Positions 24,809-36,550 of a DNA stretch of 64,000 bases are shown in pieces. The stretch is from Aquila chrysaetos chrysaetos (taxonomy: Eukaryota; Chordata; Aves; Accipitriformes; Accipitridae), in contig NC_044010.1 of the NCBI RefSeq assembly GCF_900496995.4, positions 992,001-1,056,000 on the forward strand, given 5' to 3'. How positions within the stretch are numbered: the stretch's first letter is position 1; every line of letters starts with the position of its first letter. The notes below the pieces were generated by a model. That model saw only the letters and a list, made by a program, of their open reading frames with translations, was not told the origin of the DNA and searched no databases. A program made the translations under genes and the position numbers.

Positions 24809-27612
24809 CTAGTTTGATTTAGACCAAATCTTCGCACTGCCCCGGAGCCTGTGGAGAGAGGGGGGGGGGGGGGGGGGGGGGGGGGAAGAAACAAACCCAA
24901 TTCAGAGTGGGCACTCAGGCTCATCCCCGACTTCCTTTTCTAAACACGCACAAAGACAAAGAAGAGTGGCCGACATTCTTTGCAAGAGGGGAACACAAGG
25001 AAGGCTTATGAACTCTGCTTCAGACCAAGAGCCGCAGAGATTTCCCCTCACATTCACAGCAGAAATGCTCAGCTGGGACTACATCTCTGACCACCCCCTG
25101 TCCAGGGAGCAGACCCCTGCACTCAGTAACCTCATTGCTCCAAAACAGGGCTCCCCTCAGTTCATCTCCTGAACACACACACACACACACACACACACAG
25201 AGGGGCTCTTTTCGTTTGCCCCCACTCCTCACCCTTTGGCTTTGGAAGTTTTCTTGCTCGCCTGGCGCTGGTTGGTGCCAGGGGCCGGCTCCCTGAGCTC
25301 TGTTAGGTGCTGTTCCGGGTCTTGGGATGTGGCTGCTGCAGCGGCTGCTGTTGTCACTTTAATGGTCTTCTTCAGGTTTGCCACCTGCAACAGCAGAAAA
25401 GCAAGAACCAAGAGATTTCCCAACGTTTTTAGTTCGTTTTCATTTTGTGGTGGGTTTTTTTTTTTTTTTTTTTTTTAAAAGCAAGCCCTGGAGTGAAGAG
25501 CTGCAAGCTCAGGTCAAACAAGAGAGCTAACAGCTGTCCAGCCCCCTGCGCTGCAGGGGAGCGTTAAGCTGATTTAGGACTCTTCTTCAGGCACAGCCCC
25601 CTGGGGGGGTCTGGCCTAGGGAAAAGGTAATGCCTCACTTGAGCACAGACTGTAACAACCACAGGGTACTGGTTCTAGTTATTTTAAAGTGAGGGGCACT
25701 GGCTGCTGCCTCCTCAACCCACTCACCTCGCTCTCTATCTGCTGCTTAAGTGCCAGCTGTTGCTCTTTATGTTGGTTGGCTCTGCTAACCTGTTCTTCAA
25801 TGCCCGACAAGACAACCTCGCAGCCCTGGCACCTGGAGACAAAACGCAGAACTGAACAGGCCAGGTAATTTACACAGCATAGAAAGAAATGTGAAAGATG
25901 ACAGATTTCAACTCTAGCAGCCAAAAAGACCGGAAGGTGACAGCTACACCAGGCAGGGAACACACAGGAGCAGGAGTCCAATGTAATAACGTAGTGATGG
26001 GAGGGGGACAAATAACAGAGCGATACTAGGTTAGGAACTACAGATACATACTCAGCAAGCCTCCTGCCAGCAGTGAGGACCGTGCAAACATTGCTGCGGT
26101 CCCGTCACCCTTCCAGCAACAAAGAGGGGAATTTGGAAAATTATTTTGGAAAACTACTTTCCGCTGGAGTTTGGGAAAGGGGATCGAGTAGGCCACCTCA
26201 CAACGCTACCCCCCGGCGACACACAGAGGATCCGGGGAAGCCACCGGCCGCTCCTGCAACCTTTTTTGGGTGTTAGTATTGGGGGCTTCCTCCTCACCAC
26301 TCCTGCAATGTGCGGGTGATGGTGCTTAGCTCCTCCCTCCGGATGTCCCTCCCAATGCTGTAATCCACCTCCAGGCGCTGGTTCCGCTGATCCAAGCTCC
26401 CTCGCAGCACATCTGCATACACAGCCTCAATCACGAGGTCCTCCAGTTGCCGGACGTTCTTCAGCTGTAACTGCTCCAGCAGCACTGAGTAGGGGATGCA
26501 CTGTGGAAACACGACGGTAACTAGCACGAGGTAATCCCAGCGGAAGGAGAACTTGGGGAAAAATAGGGCCACTACCTTGATCTTGGCAGCCAGAGTGACG
26601 ACTGACAGGTGCCTCAGCTTGTTCTTCTGAGCCTCTGTCAAGGGAGGGAGGTTTGCTGCTTCAGCTGTCGTCAGGGGAAAGAACAGGGTATAAGGATTTA
26701 CGCCTCATTTTCCATTTCCCATCCCCGCGCAGCACCATCTGCGCCATGCCCGTTTCTTAAAGCGTCTGCACACCAATCCCCCAAGCGATGCTTCGTCTTG
26801 CCAAGCCATCCCCATCAATTCTCAGCTTAAAGGACCTTTTCTGAGCAGCCTTTCCTCCCCTCGGCCTCAAGTCATCCTCTCTAGCTGTCCCGCGCCTTAT
26901 TTATGCAGGTCTGCAGGTCCCAGTGGATACCTAAGTCTTTCCCCTCGCCCCTCAAAAACGTCTCTGTCAAGATGTTCTTGGAAATGCCCCACGCAGCCGG
27001 CAAATGGCAGCATTAATTACTGCCAGGTACTCCAGCGGTCTCGGCCCCAAAGCGCAATTACGCATCTGTCGGGCCGTAGCGACGGAGGCACGGCTCTTGC
27101 TGCAAAAGGGGGCTGCGGGCAGTTTGGGTGAGGGTCTGCAACATCTCGGGGCTCCAGCACCGAGGGACCGCCGTCACGGGGAGGGGAAAGGGGTCCCCGA
27201 ACCGCCTTCCATCCCCGGGGCCCGGTCTCACCCAAGTAGTCCGCGTAGGTACCGTAGGCGAAGATGGTCAGGAGCCGAAAGACGGGGGAAAATTCGCCGT
27301 CGGCCAGCTGCGGGGACACAGGGTCAGGCTCCATCACCCCCCGGCCCCGGGGCCGCGGGCAGGGCCCGGCGGGCCTACCGACCCCGGGGCGGGGTGGGAG
27401 AGGGGTGGGAGGCCGCGGGGGCCGGGGCCCGGTCCCGGGGCCGGTCTCACCTCCCGGACGGCGGGCATGTCCAGCAGCTCCCCGAAGACGTAGATGCCCG
27501 GGGCCTCCAGCACTTGGTGGATGAGGCTGGCGAGGGCGGCGCCGCGGGCCGCCTTGGCCAGCAGCAGGAACTGCTCCTGGCTCTGCCCCGTCACCTTCCC
27601 CTCGGCCGCCAT
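24809..27612 (-). CDS. COPS7A: COPS7A, COP9 signalosome subunit 7A (7 coding exons, 275 aa)
   Basis: Minus-strand exons: 27612-27451, 27307-27232, 26664-26576, 26500-26298, 25832-25727, 25384-25233, 24848-24809. All have GT-AG introns and the phases join to 828 nt, 275 residues, the same length as human COPS7A. The product begins [20 protein letters not shown] and includes [50 protein letters not shown] and [11 protein letters not shown], which make up the PCI domain (about residues 1-165). A helical stretch [20 protein letters not shown] (about 190-215) and a basic tail ending AKIWSKSN follow. CSN7 scaffolds the COP9 signalosome, which removes NEDD8 from cullin-RING ligases in nucleus and cytoplasm. 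The last exon has only 12 coding codons plus the stop. Without it the frame would end four bases after exon 6 by reading into the donor. The start codon matches the family. Confidence 0.97.
24860..24887. repeat. Poly-G run (28 nt) beside COPS7A last acceptor
   Basis: In the minus-strand transcript this is a C-run that ends about 10 nt before the acceptor of the last COPS7A exon, so it forms part of its pyrimidine tract. Confidence 0.85.
25173..25199. repeat. (CA)n microsatellite
   Basis: About 13 uninterrupted CA units in COPS7A intron 6. Confidence 0.9.
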
Positions 27613-28400
27613 GGGACCGCGCCGCGCTCGCCCGCCCACCCACCCACGGACCCCCACGGAGACCCCGGCCCCGCCGCCGGCCGCCTCAGCCGCCACCCCG
27701 CCCCGCCACAGCTTCTCTATGGCACCGCCGTCGCTAGAGCGGCGGCTTCCGGGTAGCGTTAACTACCCGACTCCGCCGCGCCTTCCTACCGGATTGGGGG
27801 AGGCGGCGCTAACACCCGCCTCCGCCTCTTTCCCTATTGGCCGGTTAGAGAGACCAGCGGCGGGGCAGGGTTTGCCGCCAGGGCGCCCCCAGCCGGTTGG
27901 GGTGTGCGTGGCCGGGCGGGAGCGGCCTGCCGCCGCTTTCCCCGCCGGCCGAGCGCCCGGACCGGCACCGGCACCGGCACCGGCACCGGCACCGGGACCG
28001 GGACCGAGACCGGGACCGGCACCGGGCTCTCCCGGGCCCGGCAGGCGGGAGGCAGGCCCACGCCGGGTGCCCGCCGTGGCCCGGCTTGGCCTGACCTGAC
28101 CCGGCAGGTGGTGCTGAGGCCCGGCGCGGCGGCCATTACCTCACCCGCCCGGGGCCCAGCCTCGGTGTGTCCCCGTCGTCCCCGTCCCGCGGGGCCCCGG
28201 GTAGGGCCCGCAGACCCCGGGGGTTCGGGTCCATGGGCCTCCAGCGGCCGGTCGGGCCTCGGGCCTTGGGGTGCAGCCGGCCCCGGGGTTAACGGTGGCC
28301 ACCGGTTCGTCACCGGCTCCGGCCACGCTGGTCACAGGTCAACGGCCAGCCCTCGCCTTCGCCTTTTCCCACCGCTTTTTTTCCAGCCTCGTCCTGCTCG
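27613..28400 (-). promoter_or_regulatory. COPS7A: COPS7A CpG-island promoter
   Basis: CpG-dense DNA upstream of the start codon. Two CCAAT boxes in minus-strand sense (ATTGG at 27793-27797 and 27836-27840) lie about 180-230 bp from the ATG. No TATA box is seen, as in housekeeping promoters. The island extends into the first two exons and to about 28.4 kb, so transcription in the other direction is also possible. Confidence 0.7.
27957..28026. repeat. (CCGGCA)n / (CCGGGA)n hexanucleotide repeat
   Basis: About eleven hexamer units, changing from CCGGCA to CCGGGA/CCGAGA, in the COPS7A CpG island. The neighbouring long open frames with PVPVPV or GTGTGT runs are translations of this repeat. Confidence 0.9.
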
Positions 28401-31400
28401 CCGACGGCACCTACGCGCTGGTCTCGTCTTCTTTTGCCACCCGCCTTCCATCAAAAACTCCCCGCAAAATGTGCCTAACAGTGACGGGCGCCACGCGAAT
28501 ATCCACGTATTTATGGCTCTTCCCGTACATTTCAGTGAATACTCTTTACCCCTGCAAAGTTTACGTCAAAATAACTGGTGAGAAAACATAACGCCGCTAT
28601 ATGGCACAGCGTTCTTCGTATTTCAGTATTATGTTCTGTAAGGACCACTCCAGAATTAAAAGAGGTGCACAGAATACCTTGCGTGTGCCTACACGTCGCT
28701 CTCGTCTTTGCTCGGCTTTCACACCATTAAGATCTCGCTATTTTGGGCGGCGTTTGGGGGATATGTAAATGTAAGAAATCTTATGTTGCAAAGCACCGTA
28801 CTTATGTATTTAAACTATGCATTTTTTAAATCCCTGTGTGCACCCCCTCCTCTACTGCATTAATTTTGACGAAAAAAATTGCTTTACTATCTGCTGAATC
28901 ATTAACCATCGCACTTGTCAAGAAATGCGTCCCTGATGCAGGCAGGGTATGGCCATAAAAAGGTAGTTTAAACACTCCACAAGGATAGAAATGTTTATGG
29001 TATGCTTTAAGTATCAATTCGTGGGCAAATGAGTCAGTGTAATGCGATCAGGAGGCATCACCGAGGGCACGCTTCCCCGTTTTAGGTGAAAGAGCTGTTT
29101 TTATGACGATGGGACTAAAAAGTGAGGGTCATTTTGGAAAAAACCTTCATCGCTCTTCTTGTCTTGTATAAATCATGTGGAGGGTGGAGGTGAGTTGCGA
29201 GGGGGACTGGGAGGAGCGCAGTCCGCAAACACTCCTTTCAATAAGCAGCATTAAGCTCTTTGGCCAAGAGTTTCCAATCCGGCACCAACTTCCTCATGGC
29301 TGGCTTCTTTCGAAGTCAGGGAGGTTTTTCCCTGAAAGCAAAGGAGGCAACAAATTGATGGGAGCCCAATATAGTCTGTGCAGGCAACACAGTTTTAGCG
29401 TGTTAAAATCTTAGCGCTGTCAAGGTAAGTTTGCACTCCAGCACGTGGTTGCCCGCAAGGGAATCGGTCTTCAGCTCGGTCAGTTTCGCAGGTATTAAAG
29501 GCAGTTGACTTGCACCTTGCCAGGCTTCTGTAAGCATAACATCTTGAAATAAACATAACATCTTGAAATCTTTGTCTGGGTAAAGTCTAAGTTTGTTAAG
29601 GTTTTACTTACCAGTATCAGCAGCTCTCTTCTCATCACTTGCTTTGACTCCAGTTCTTCTCACGCAGCTGCTGTGGCTGAGTCGTGGAGAAGGCTCCTTT
29701 GGGGTACTGTACTGCTCCAAACGCAATTGTAGAGCTGGAAGATACAACCCGTGGCTGCCCTGGGGAGTTAGGTCATGGCGTCTCCCAGTGAGAGGCTGCT
29801 CCGAGCTCATTTGAACAGCCACATGTATTGTCCCTACCCCTTCTCAGGGTCCCTTCAGTCCCTGAGACCCTTCAGTGCTTGGTCTCCACGCTGAGGCTAC
29901 TGACAGAAGGAGGGAGCAGTGCAGACAGCGGTGGTCGGTGTGGAAAACTGAACTTCTAACGCTAGTGGCCATGCCACTAGAATTAAGTGGACGTCACTCA
30001 AAACTAATTCCAGGCAGAAGGAGCCAAACACCTCTGAGTGCCTGGGCCAGGGAGGCAAAGAGGTGCCCTGACAGGGGAAGGCACCCAGACCCTCAGTCCT
30101 GTGCCGGTAGAGCACGTTTTCATTCACGTGCTCTGATGTCCCCTTAGCTTTGGGATGTCTCAGTCTCATTTGGCTCAGAAATCTGGAGCTGAACAAAGAG
30201 GTTTCTCTGGTCAGCTTCCGTTGGCGTGGGCGCAGTCAATCATCTCTCCTAGAAAAGTGCCCCGGAGCCACCGGTTCAGGGCATTGTCAGAAGCTGTCCT
30301 GCCCCGGGTCCTCGGTGAAGGAGGTGGTAAGGAGCATCTCCTGCACTCGGTCAGGTAAAACGTGACCGAGACACATTTTACCCAACAGACACGTCTTCAG
30401 GACAGGCTGAAGATCACGGTGGCCCAGGGAAGCAGGGAAAGGCTATGAATCTGTATTCTCAGAGCTAGCAAAGCCTGGGCTTCTTCATATATCAGGATTA
30501 AAGGAGAAGCAGGGCTTGTAAGGTTGGGTCAGAGCTGTGAAGGCAGGTTACAGGGCAGTATTAATAAGAGGAGTATCTCCTTCCTACTTTTCCCTCTCTG
30601 TTTCTGTATTTAGGTCTGATTCACCATAGCCTTACACCTGCTGTATTCACTTACACCAGCGCAGAGCGCATTCAAATCAAGTTCAGACGTAACCCTGCTG
30701 ATTCGTAGTGTTTTATTACTCTCTTCCCCACCCCCTCGCCAGCTCCTTCCATCTCAGTTTTATCTCTCTATCGATCTGTTTCTCTCACACTCTCTGACAC
30801 GCTTGCTGCCTTTCATTATTAGCCAGATAAAGCCAGGCAGCCGGAGCATCCTAGCTACATGGTGCTCTCTCTGTCCTCCTCCTCCACTCCGATCCTGAGG
30901 TCCTACATCCTCTGTGCCGAGTCCCCACGTTTTTGTCTGCTCCTTCTTTGTCCTGCATAGAGCTAAAACAAGGGCAAAGACCAGAAAGTTCTTTGAATGA
31001 ATCGGATCCTGAGCGATCCGAATGAGAAGGTCATCGTCTTCCTAAAAGACGCAAACCCCTGTGAGAGTGCACAGTGACATCCCCATAACTTAGCAAAGTC
31101 TCTGCCTCGTCCCTAGATCGGGGTGCCGGGTGTTGAGATTAAATTCCAGACTCCTGGAGTCATTAACTCCCATGCTTTCACTTTGTTCACAAAGCAAACG
31201 CCTACCTTTATGGTCACAGGGAGACTGTGAAATGTGATTTTCATGTAACCTAAAGAGTCGGAAGTAGGAGGCGAAGAATGCAGATGAAAGCAAGGCTTTA
31301 CAACATTTCATAATTTTACGATAAATCTCGTGACACGGGGAGGTTCTGCGTTGTTATTTCTGAATGTTTGGGATTTCTAATTCTCACTGTAACCACCCCT

Positions 31401-31855
31401 GGCACCATCTCTTTCTTCTGATCTCGCTCTGATCTTTCCAGAAAGAAACCTCCATTCTCTTTGTACTGTAGATCCACCTTCTTTCCTATGCGCTCACTGT
31501 CCCACTTTAAAGCCTGGAGAGCTGTACTGTCTCATTCTAGGTTGTTTCTCTCTTCACCACCGCAGAATCCAAATAACTTGTCAAAGCGCTGATGATATTT
31601 TTTCCCCAGCCCTTCTCCAAACATAGCTAGGGTCACATCTTCTGATTTTTCACAACTGTGTGTAACACAGACTCCGAGACAAAAACACTGTAAGGACAAA
31701 GGAGGCTGGGGTGAATCGCTTGGATACCAACACGATCCAGAAGGCTTTTAACCCTAGAACTTGTGCTGGGCTAATGCACACAGGGTCCTAAGACCCATAC
31801 CTGGTTATGCCTAAAGACAGCCCAATATCAGCCGCTTACAGAGGAGATTAAAAAG
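28401..31855. other. Intergenic, no gene recognised
   Basis: Ordinary-composition DNA between the COPS7A promoter and an ancient LINE. It includes an 18-19-bp direct duplication (ATAACATCTTGAAAT twice, 29536-29570). A stretch near 30600-30720 (CCTTACACCTGCTG, CACTTACACCAG) resembles an ancient reptile/bird interspersed repeat. Confidence 0.45.
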
Positions 31856-31859
31856 TGAG

Positions 31860-33150
31860 TAACTGCACGGTAACTCTTCCTCCGATCTGCTCTCACAGCC
31901 CTCAGGATTTTGCAGACCAGGAACTGTCTTCCAGACAGGCCTTTGGTCGTGATTCAAAGACTCCAGAAGAGAGAGGATCTTGCACTTCACTTGGTAGTTT
32001 GTTCCTGTGATTAATCACTCTCCAGTGACTGGCTCGTGTTATTCTCTGCCAGAATACCTGGTAGACTTTCCCCTAGGAAGGAAGTGATACTGCAAGCAAA
32101 TCATGTCTCATTCTGCTTTTTGATACATTAAACAGGTTGACCTCTTTAAATTACTGAGATCTCCAGCCTTCGGATCACCTTTGATTCAAAGTTATTTTTA
32201 AAATATGGAGCATGAAGCAGTGTACAGTTTTCCAGCATGGGACTTACCCAGACACAGAGAGAGGTTTAATCATCTCCTCACTTTGCTTCCTTACTTCTGT
32301 CTTTGCACAGCCAGGGATCACTCCAGATCCATTGCTGCAGCCTGGCCCACTGGCCTTATGTTGGGTTTTCTGCCCGTTACGGTCCCTAAATCCTTTTCAG
32401 ATCACCTCTTTTCAGGACTGGAAGTTGTTCTTTGTAGATTCGGACGTTTTTTCCTGCTCATGCCTGTACAATGAGCTCTCGACTATCCTGTAAGAAGTTT
32501 CATGAGAACGACCACCTTACCAAATGCAGTAGGTCATTCTGTGCTGGTCCCATCCTCATTATTTTTAACACTCTAACAATATTTGTGTCCCCAGTAAATT
32601 GTGTCAGAATGAGCTATATCTGCTCATCAAGCACTGAATAAAATGGTGAGTCATACCTGACCCAGGACTTGTTCCTGGGCATCCACATAGAAACACTGCC
32701 ACTCAACGGTGGGCTTCCAGGGATGACCTCCTTTGTGTTTGCAGGTCGTTAAAAGGAGTTAACCAGCTCACTTAACCTCCTGCTCTGTTAATATTGCATA
32801 ATGCTATTTTTCTCTCATCAGCATGCTTTGGGGTATTAATGCTTCCAGAAGCCTGGATAGATCTAAGGCGTCACCTTTTCCAAACAAACCTGTAGTCACA
32901 TCAAAGACTGACAAGAACAAAACAAGTTTATGCAGCAAAATCGGTTTCCTCCAAATCGGGCTGATTGGCATTAACTGGAGAATCTCATATCAGCTCTTTG
33001 TTGCTTTGCCTAGAAACTTTCAGGTCTTCTGTTTGCTCTTTACAAATACTGGCAGGGCATAGCTCTCTTCCAGTCTTCTGGGATGTCTCTGATATTCCAG
33101 AGCTTATTAACCAGTTGTTCAGTGAGCAACAGGGCTGAGGAAATCGGGTT
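31860..33150 (-). mobile_element. Ancient CR1/L3-type LINE, reverse orientation
   Basis: On the plus strand the order follows a reversed CR1: TTGGTAGTTTGTTCCTGTGAT TAATCAC, AGCAGTGTACAGTTTTCCAGC, then far downstream CTCTTCCAGTCTTCTGGGATG. About 1.3 kb, very degraded, no usable frame. Limits are approximate. Confidence 0.5.
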
Positions 33151-35460
33151 CTCTATGGACTTGTTTCCTATATGTTCTGTACTTCCCACGACTGTACCTT
33201 CAACCAGGGTATCTTCATGACACGCTTTCCACAGTCTGCCGCATCCGTGAGTCCCTTCCCCTTGGTCTATACCCTATGTCGCTGGGCTCCTCCTCCACCC
33301 CTCTCTAACATGCACAGCTTTCCCAATATTTTCTGCTTAATTCTTTTGGCCTGCTGGCTGTCCTGCTCCGACCTGTGGGGTTTTGCCCAGCAGCATGGCT
33401 GCGGGCTCTCTTCCAGTACAGGCACCGAGAGCATCTCTCTCCTCTGTCAGGCTGTCGGTTTTTATACAACTTACTGGAGCTTATTTACCTTTTAGACTCT
33501 GGTTCTTTTGTCAAACCTATGGCAACTAGCAGACAGACAGACAGACAAAGTTCTGCAGATAGCAGGGCAACCACATGGGTCTCTCTGCCCTTAGGAAACA
33601 ATGCTAAAAACAGCAGCAGTGGGCTGCTTGGCCTCAGGACTCTTGGGTGTAAATGATCTGTACGTGATGATTTAAAAGTGACTCTGCCAGACAGAAATAA
33701 AAGCCTCATACCCTTCCCAGGTATGGCCAGGCAAGGAGGTACTTCATTGTCCTCACATGACATACACAGATCCTGGTCCAAATCCTGGCCAAACTGAGAT
33801 AATTTTTACATTTCCATCTTCTTTCCATCACCACATCACCCTCGTCTTAACACCTTCAGAGTAATACTTTAGACTGAGCGTCACTCTCATGTCATCTTTC
33901 CACAGCTACCCAACTGCTCCTCCATCAGCCCACCTGATTCCATCTCTCCCCTCAAATTTCCCTGTAATTTTACGTTAGCTTTCCTTTGAGCCCACCCCAT
34001 CCAGAGTACCTCCAGTTCCCGCTCTGCTTGTCTAAACCTGTGCTCCAAACAAGCTGTTCCCTTTCTATCACGTAAGAGAGTGACATCAGGCCTTGCGCTC
34101 GCTGTTCCCATCACCTCGATGGCTTTCCTGACTCCCCCCCCCCCCCATCTCCCAGGGTTTCCCTGGTCCCTACGACATCCTCCTCCTTGTCCTCTTGCCT
34201 ATCTCCGGCTCCTTTTGCTTCCTTCCATAGTTTTGCTCTTCAGGGGGATTTTCAGTGTTTGCGTCATTTGGATTTTCGCCCTTTAACTGACCTTTCCCCG
34301 GTTGAAATTTCTCATCTGTTTTGTGCTTCCCAATTATACTAAACACATTCGTCAGGATTTGAAAAGGTCAGAAAGAGCCCATGTGGCTGATGTAGCCCCT
34401 TCCAGAGCTTTCCACCCTCCGCTGCCCCCAGGGTGAGAAGGCAGGAGGAGAAGCGCAGAGAGCAAGGCAAGCCGCACGCCGGCTCGTGCCGCACCGCCGT
34501 GTCCCCGGCCACGTCTGTACAGGTGGTTTCTTGGGATGCGTGTGCGAGGGCTCGCTGAGCGAGCTTTGCACAGATCATTTGTACCAGTCCCGGGAGGGCT
34601 AGAGATGAAAAGGCTGGAGAACGTGACGGAAGCCTGGATAATCTCTGACATAAAGCCCCGTGTACGTGAAGGGGACAAAAGCCGGGGGGCTCAGCCGTGC
34701 GCACGCCTGTTGACACACAATGGCACTGCATCTCACACAAACCCAGACCCCCGGCAGCGCCGTCCTCCCACGCCCCGACCTCCCAGCGACCATAAGCCTT
34801 AACACGACCGCAGCCCCGCGCCGATACGCCCAAACACACACCGACGTTACTCCCAAACACGCGAAACACCTGTTGACTCTCCCAAACACGCTTACAAGAG
34901 CACGCGCAAGGCTCAAACGTTCCGACACGGGGAAGCTGGGATCAGCCTGGTTCGTTAGCGTGGGAGCTCACGGGAGGCCTGACGAAGAACAACAGACTCA
35001 GCCCACTCAGGTGCCTGTCCAAAGTTGGCACGACCTGTTCCGGGCATCCCGCCGTGCTCAGGTTTGGTACCGTGTGTCCGTTTGTCATCCGTGTCCATTC
35101 CTGATGCAGTGGCAGGTTGCTTTACTGCTCAGTGCTGCCTCTGCTCTTTCCTTCTGTTTTTTCCCAGGGTCAGTCACAGTCTTTCCTCATCGCTTTATGA
35201 TGAAAAGTTTGATTGTTTCTGAGGATCTGAGGAAATTACTTTCTTGCTTCCTCATATTTCAGACCTTGGAGTGGAAACTGTCTTTCTGTCATTGACTTTC
35301 TTCTCTCGCCCATCGGTTGCTCAGCTGCTCCCTTCTGATTTGGACTGTGCTTTCTCTTTGGTACTTGATGGTGGAGGGAGATTTTCCCTGTAAAACGCCC
35401 GGCCCCTCAAAGGCACATCAGCTTCTTTCTTTAATTTCGCTGTCACATCCCTACCATTTC
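33151..35460. other. Intergenic upstream of PIANP island
   Basis: No gene recognised. Contains a (CAGA)n microsatellite at about 33527-33549 and a C-run at about 34133-34146. GC rises from 34400 towards the PIANP island. Confidence 0.45.
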
Positions 35461-36009
35461 CAGACTCATCCCGTCCATCCCTGGCAGAAACACACTTGGG
35501 GACACGCCTAAACGACCCGGGTGATCCCTCAACGGGGAAACCCACCTTGGACGGGACCCCGCCCCGTCCCCCCCCCAAAAATTGCTCCCCCAGCACCCCT
35601 GTGTCCCACCCGACCCACGCGTGGGCTGCTCGGCTCTGCCCGGGAGCTTCCACCGGACCCCGCCGCCCGCCCACCCACCCGAGCAGCGACCCGCCGGGAC
35701 CCCCCCCCCCCCGCCCCTCTCCGGTACCGGGGGGGCCCGGGGATGCGGGGGGGGGGCATTTCCCCGAGGGAACCGCTGCGGGGCGGAGAGGCGGGGGGGG
35801 GGGGGCGGCGGGGGTGAGCCCGGGGGAGGGGGATCCCGGGGGGGGGGGGGGGGGTGGGTGGGATGGGGGGGGCCTCCGCCCCCAAGGACGGACCGGTCCG
35901 GGGGTGGCATTCGCCGGGAGCGAGCTGGAGCGCCGGGTCCCTTGGAGACACCTCTCTCCATGGCAACCTAATCGCTTCCTGCGAAGATCCCGAAATAACC
36001 GACGAGACG

Positions 36010-36070
36010 GGGGAGCGGAGCGGAGCGGAGCCGAGCGGAGCCGAGCGGAGCGGGCAGCGGCGGCGGCGGC
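36010..36070. repeat. (GGAGC)n pentamer plus (CGG)n array
   Basis: About nine GAGCG/GAGCC pentamers followed by about five CGG units in the PIANP island. Confidence 0.9.
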
Positions 36071-36171
36071 GGGGGGGGGGGCAGGTCCGGCGGGCGGGCA
36101 GGGAGCGGGAGGAGCCTTCGCAACCGGCCGCCGGGGCAGGGGGGGGGTCCCGGGCCGGGGCGGAGGGGCAG

Positions 36172-36174
<3 letters not shown>

Positions 36175-36204
<30 letters not shown>
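36175..36204. repeat. (AC)n microsatellite
   Basis: Fifteen uninterrupted AC units in the PIANP island. Confidence 0.95.
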
Positions 36205-36207
<3 letters not shown>

Positions 36208-36304
36208 GGCGGTGCCCCCCCCCCCCCCACCTCCCCGGCTCGCCCCTCGGGCTGCAGCGGGGGCGACGGTACCGGACGCGCCGGTGCCAGCAGCCATGGG
36301 GTTA

Positions 36305-36550
36305 ACGGGAGGCAGCGAGCGAGAGAGACAGAGACAGAGAGAGAGAAAGAGGGGCTGGACCAGCACTCGGCAGCTGTTTATTTCAAGGCATCTCTCGCTC
36401 CCTCTCCCTCAGCCAGGGCTCAGCCTCGTCAAACCTTCCTCCTCCTCTCCTTCCTTCGTCCTGGCCATGAGAGGCACCGGCAGCAGCAGCTGTGCTCCCC
36501 CAGCCCCCTGCTCCGCCGCCCCGGCTGCTCCCCACTCGTCTCCCCGCAAG
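36305..36550 (+). other. PIANP: Inferred PIANP 5' exon with short upstream ORF
   Basis: Ends at a strong donor (CGCAAG/gtaagt, 36551). It holds an ATG at 36467 with a good context (GGCCATGA) and 28 codons beginning MRGTGSSSCAPP that run open to the donor. If spliced to the acceptor before 42985, the next codon is TGA, so this is an upstream ORF rather than the PIANP N-terminus. The 5' limit is a guess. Confidence 0.5.

Larger units (their letters stand above)
35470..36300 (+). promoter_or_regulatory. PIANP: PIANP CpG-island promoter, G-rich
   Basis: Very GC-rich, with repeated G-tracts (35728-35870), a (GGAGC/GAGCG)n pentamer array (about 36010-36055), (CGG)n (36056-36070) and a (CA)n tract (36175-36204). 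It lies directly upstream of the inferred 5' exon of PIANP. Promoter role inferred from position and composition. Confidence 0.6.

Noticed and set aside
27004-28581. Long frames (250, 225, 208, 201 codons) around the COPS7A first exons
   Set aside because: GC-rich shadows of COPS7A exons and of the hexamer repeat; no independent splice or start evidence.
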